Shown here one piece after another: positions 5,580-7,081 of a stretch of DNA of 7,081 nt. Source of the stretch: an uncultured Helicobacter sp. (GTDB lineage Bacteria; Campylobacterota; Campylobacteria; Campylobacterales; Helicobacteraceae). The translations under genes were made by a program, and so were the position numbers. The DNA is taken from the NCBI GenBank assembly GCA_944325475.1, contig CALVAF010000034.1, positions 1-7,081 on the forward strand, in the 5' to 3' direction. Position 1 is the stretch's first letter; every line of letters begins with the position of its first letter. Below the pieces are notes generated by a model. It did not search any database. It had not been told where the DNA came from and worked only from the letters and a program-made list of their open reading frames with translations.

Positions 5580-6281
5580 CTATTCTTTTTTGATTTTTAA
5601 AAACTCCTGATACATAATATCAAGCCTCTGGAGGGCTTCTTGCATTTCTTTAGAGTGTGGGATTTGTGATTCTAGCAATTCTAATCGTTTTTGCAAATAG
5701 CTAAAAAGTTGGAATGAAATATCTGGAATCTTATTTAAATCATTGCTCTTACCCTTTAGCACAACTCTTGCAGGAATCCCAACAGCTGTAGAATTAGGCG
5801 GTACAGAGGCGATGACAACAGAGTTTGCACCGATTTTAGAATTCGCCCCAATAGTGATATTTCCAAGCACTTTTGCACCCGCCCCAATAATCACATTATC
5901 TTCAATTGTTGGGTGGCGTTTGGTTTTTTCCAAACTCACTCCGCCTAAACTTACGCCTTGGTAAATTGTTACTTCATTTCCCACTTCTGCTGTTTCGCCA
6001 ATGACAACGCCAATGCCATGATCAATAAAAACTTTATGCCCAATTTTACAGGCAGGGTGAATGTCAATATTAGTAATCCATTGTGTGAATCCCATAAGGA
6101 TTCTAGCAAGAATCTTAAAGCCCTTTAAATGCAGTTTGTGAGCGATTCGATAATGGATTAGCGCAATCAATCCCGGATAGTTAAAAAATAATTCCATTTT
6201 AGAATTAATAGCTGGATCTTTTTGTAAAACAACACTAAAATCTTCTTTAATTATCCCAAAAAAACTTGTAGCATATTTCAA
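5580..6281 (-). CDS. cysE: Serine O-acetyltransferase
   Basis: This gene encodes a 233-residue serine acetyltransferase, which makes O-acetylserine from serine and acetyl-CoA, the first step of cysteine synthesis in the cytoplasm. An alpha-helical N-terminal part (1-70, with HYRIAHKLH at 43-51) precedes a left-handed beta helix of hexapeptide repeats (about 73-175). Asp73 in DIHPA and His88 in DHGIG have the 15-residue spacing of the catalytic pair in E. coli CysE. YQGVSLGG (107-114), KRHPTIEDNVIIGAGAKVLG (121-140) and GIPARVV (168-174) are also typical. The rest of the tail (175-233) is helical and charged. The start is TTG at 6281-6279: GGGGAG sits 7 bases upstream, and the ATG at 6274 is out of frame. 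The TTG overlaps the speA stop (TTGA), so the two are translationally coupled. The stop TAG directly abuts the stop of the convergent ankyrin gene. Confidence 0.95.
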   Translation of the reverse strand: MKYATSFFGIIKEDFSVVLQKDPAINSKMELFFNYPGLIALIHYRIAHKLHLKGFKILARILMGFTQWITNIDIHPACKIGHKVFIDHGIGVVIGETAEVGNEVTIYQGVSLGGVSLEKTKRHPTIEDNVIIGAGAKVLGNITIGANSKIGANSVVIASVPPNSTAVGIPARVVLKGKSNDLNKIPDISFQLFSYLQKRLELLESQIPHSKEMQEALQRLDIMYQEFLKIKKE

Positions 6282-7081
6282 TTTAGCTCTCCCCGACTTT
6301 TAAACACCGTGCGTAAATAGCCATTTTCGCTTAGCATTACATAAAGCTGTCCTAAAACTTCCTTTTTTTCATCTTGTGGGATTTCCTCACTCTCATCAAG
6401 TTTTTGTTTTAACCTTCTTTCAATCTCCTTAACATCAAAATCCAAATCATCTAGCACATCTAAAATCGTCTGTGCCTCTAAGAGATTTTCAATTTCAAAT
6501 CCCCCCTTATCCTCATCAAAAACCACGCTGAATTCTGTGGGGTGTGTGAAGAGATTGTGCTGCATTCCAAGCACTTCTTGATAAGCTCCAACAAGGAAAA
6601 ATCCCAAAAAATATTCCTCACTATTGACATCAATATCATGCAAAAACAAAGGATAGTTTTTATCAAACGCAATCTCGCCATCGCTATCGCAAGTAATATC
6701 CCATAAACTCGCACTTCTTGTGGGGCGTTTATTGAGTTTATCAAGTGGAATGACGGGAAAATTTTGCTTCAATCCCCAATAATCTGGCAGACTTTGAAAA
6801 AAGCTACAATTTAGCAAATACCGCTCTTGCACTTGCTCTTGAATCCTTATAATATCGCTGTGATTTTTATGCTTTAAAATCTTAATGACTTTTTTAATGA
6901 TGAGATGCACTAAAACTTCGGTATTACTTCGATCTTGTAAATCAATATAACCCAAATCAAAAAGCGTTAGAAGTGATTCCATATGCTCTAAGCTATCGTG
7001 CAAATACTCAATGGCAGATTTTTCATTAATTGTGTTATACAAGTCCAAAAGCTCCTCCACAAGTGGTGGATTCTTGTCTTT
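6278..7081 (-). CDS. speA: Biosynthetic arginine decarboxylase, C-terminal part (5' end beyond right edge)
   Basis: The frame is open to the right edge, so the 267 residues here are the C-terminal 40-45% of a protein usually near 610-660 residues. SpeA is a PLP enzyme of the alanine-racemase-like fold. It decarboxylates arginine to agmatine, which feeds polyamine synthesis. The segment WDITCDSDGE (127-136 of this fragment) contains the conserved active-site cysteine region. GAYQEVLGMQHNLF (165-178) carries the tyrosine that contacts the cofactor. The middle part (ERYLLNCSFFQSLPDYWGL, 86-104) and the helical tail (about 210-267), ending FKSRGELN, fit the family. An internal GTG at 7060 is not the start, because coding sequence (KDKNPPL) continues upstream of it. 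The stop TGA (6280-6278) overlaps the TTG start of cysE. The speA-cysE pairing also occurs in Campylobacter (Cj0764c-Cj0763c, from memory). Confidence 0.93.
   Translation of the reverse strand, partial: KDKNPPLVEELLDLYNTINEKSAIEYLHDSLEHMESLLTLFDLGYIDLQDRSNTEVLVHLIIKKVIKILKHKNHSDIIRIQEQVQERYLLNCSFFQSLPDYWGLKQNFPVIPLDKLNKRPTRSASLWDITCDSDGEIAFDKNYPLFLHDIDVNSEEYFLGFFLVGAYQEVLGMQHNLFTHPTEFSVVFDEDKGGFEIENLLEAQTILDVLDDLDFDVKEIERRLKQKLDESEEIPQDEKKEVLGQLYVMLSENGYLRTVFKSRGELN
6289..6294 (-). promoter_or_regulatory. Ribosome binding site of cysE, inside the end of speA
   Basis: GGGGAG ends 7 bases before TTG at 6281-6279. It lies in the codons for the last residues of speA (SRGE) and settles the unusual TTG start of cysE. 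Confidence 0.7.

Noticed and set aside
1..7081. CRISPR array, IS element, integrase, tRNA, rRNA or homopolymer phase-variation tract
   Set aside because: I looked for regular repeats, transposase or integrase motifs, RNA gene signatures and long G/C runs and found none.

Overview
The window looks like an AT-rich epsilonproteobacterial chromosome, most likely an enterohepatic Helicobacter (for example the H. pullorum / H. canadensis group). From memory, transketolase followed directly by an AddB-type recombination protein matches the tkt-addB order of Helicobacter pylori (HP1088-HP1089), and speA followed by cysE is a pairing also found in Campylobacter. The genus is inferred from protein style and gene order; no database search was made.

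Layout, left to right. Positions 1-850 (minus): 5' part of addB, with a GTG start directly after the tkt stop codon; its 3' end runs off the left edge. Positions 851-2767 (minus): complete transketolase gene tkt. Positions 2779 to about 3330 (minus): a badly decayed hemerythrin-family gene whose last stop lies against the tkt ribosome binding site. A TATAAT box at 3398-3403 and two adjacent hairpins lie upstream of this remnant. Positions about 3498-5579 (plus): a catalase gene (katA) with an AT-only palindrome in its promoter region, followed by a small ankyrin-repeat gene. Positions 5580-6281 (minus): cysE, with a TTG start. Positions 6278-7081 (minus): 3' part of speA, running off the right edge.

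The minus-strand genes form two tight units, speA-cysE (4-base overlap) and (hemerythrin)-tkt-addB (almost no spacing). The katA-ankyrin pair sits between them on the opposite strand. The 474-residue catalase and its ankyrin partner resemble the Campylobacter jejuni Cj1385/Cj1386 pair. There the ankyrin protein helps deliver heme to catalase. The compact size, partner gene, orientation and frequent ATA isoleucine codons suggest a peroxide-defence cassette acquired from a Campylobacter-like donor. It lies next to the ruin of another iron/oxygen-related protein, the hemerythrin.

The most unusual non-coding structure is between katA and the ankyrin gene. A 10-bp hairpin just after the katA stop overlaps by three bases a perfect 17-bp inverted repeat that ends at the ankyrin gene's ribosome binding site. 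I see no IS element, integrase, CRISPR array, tRNA or rRNA in the window.
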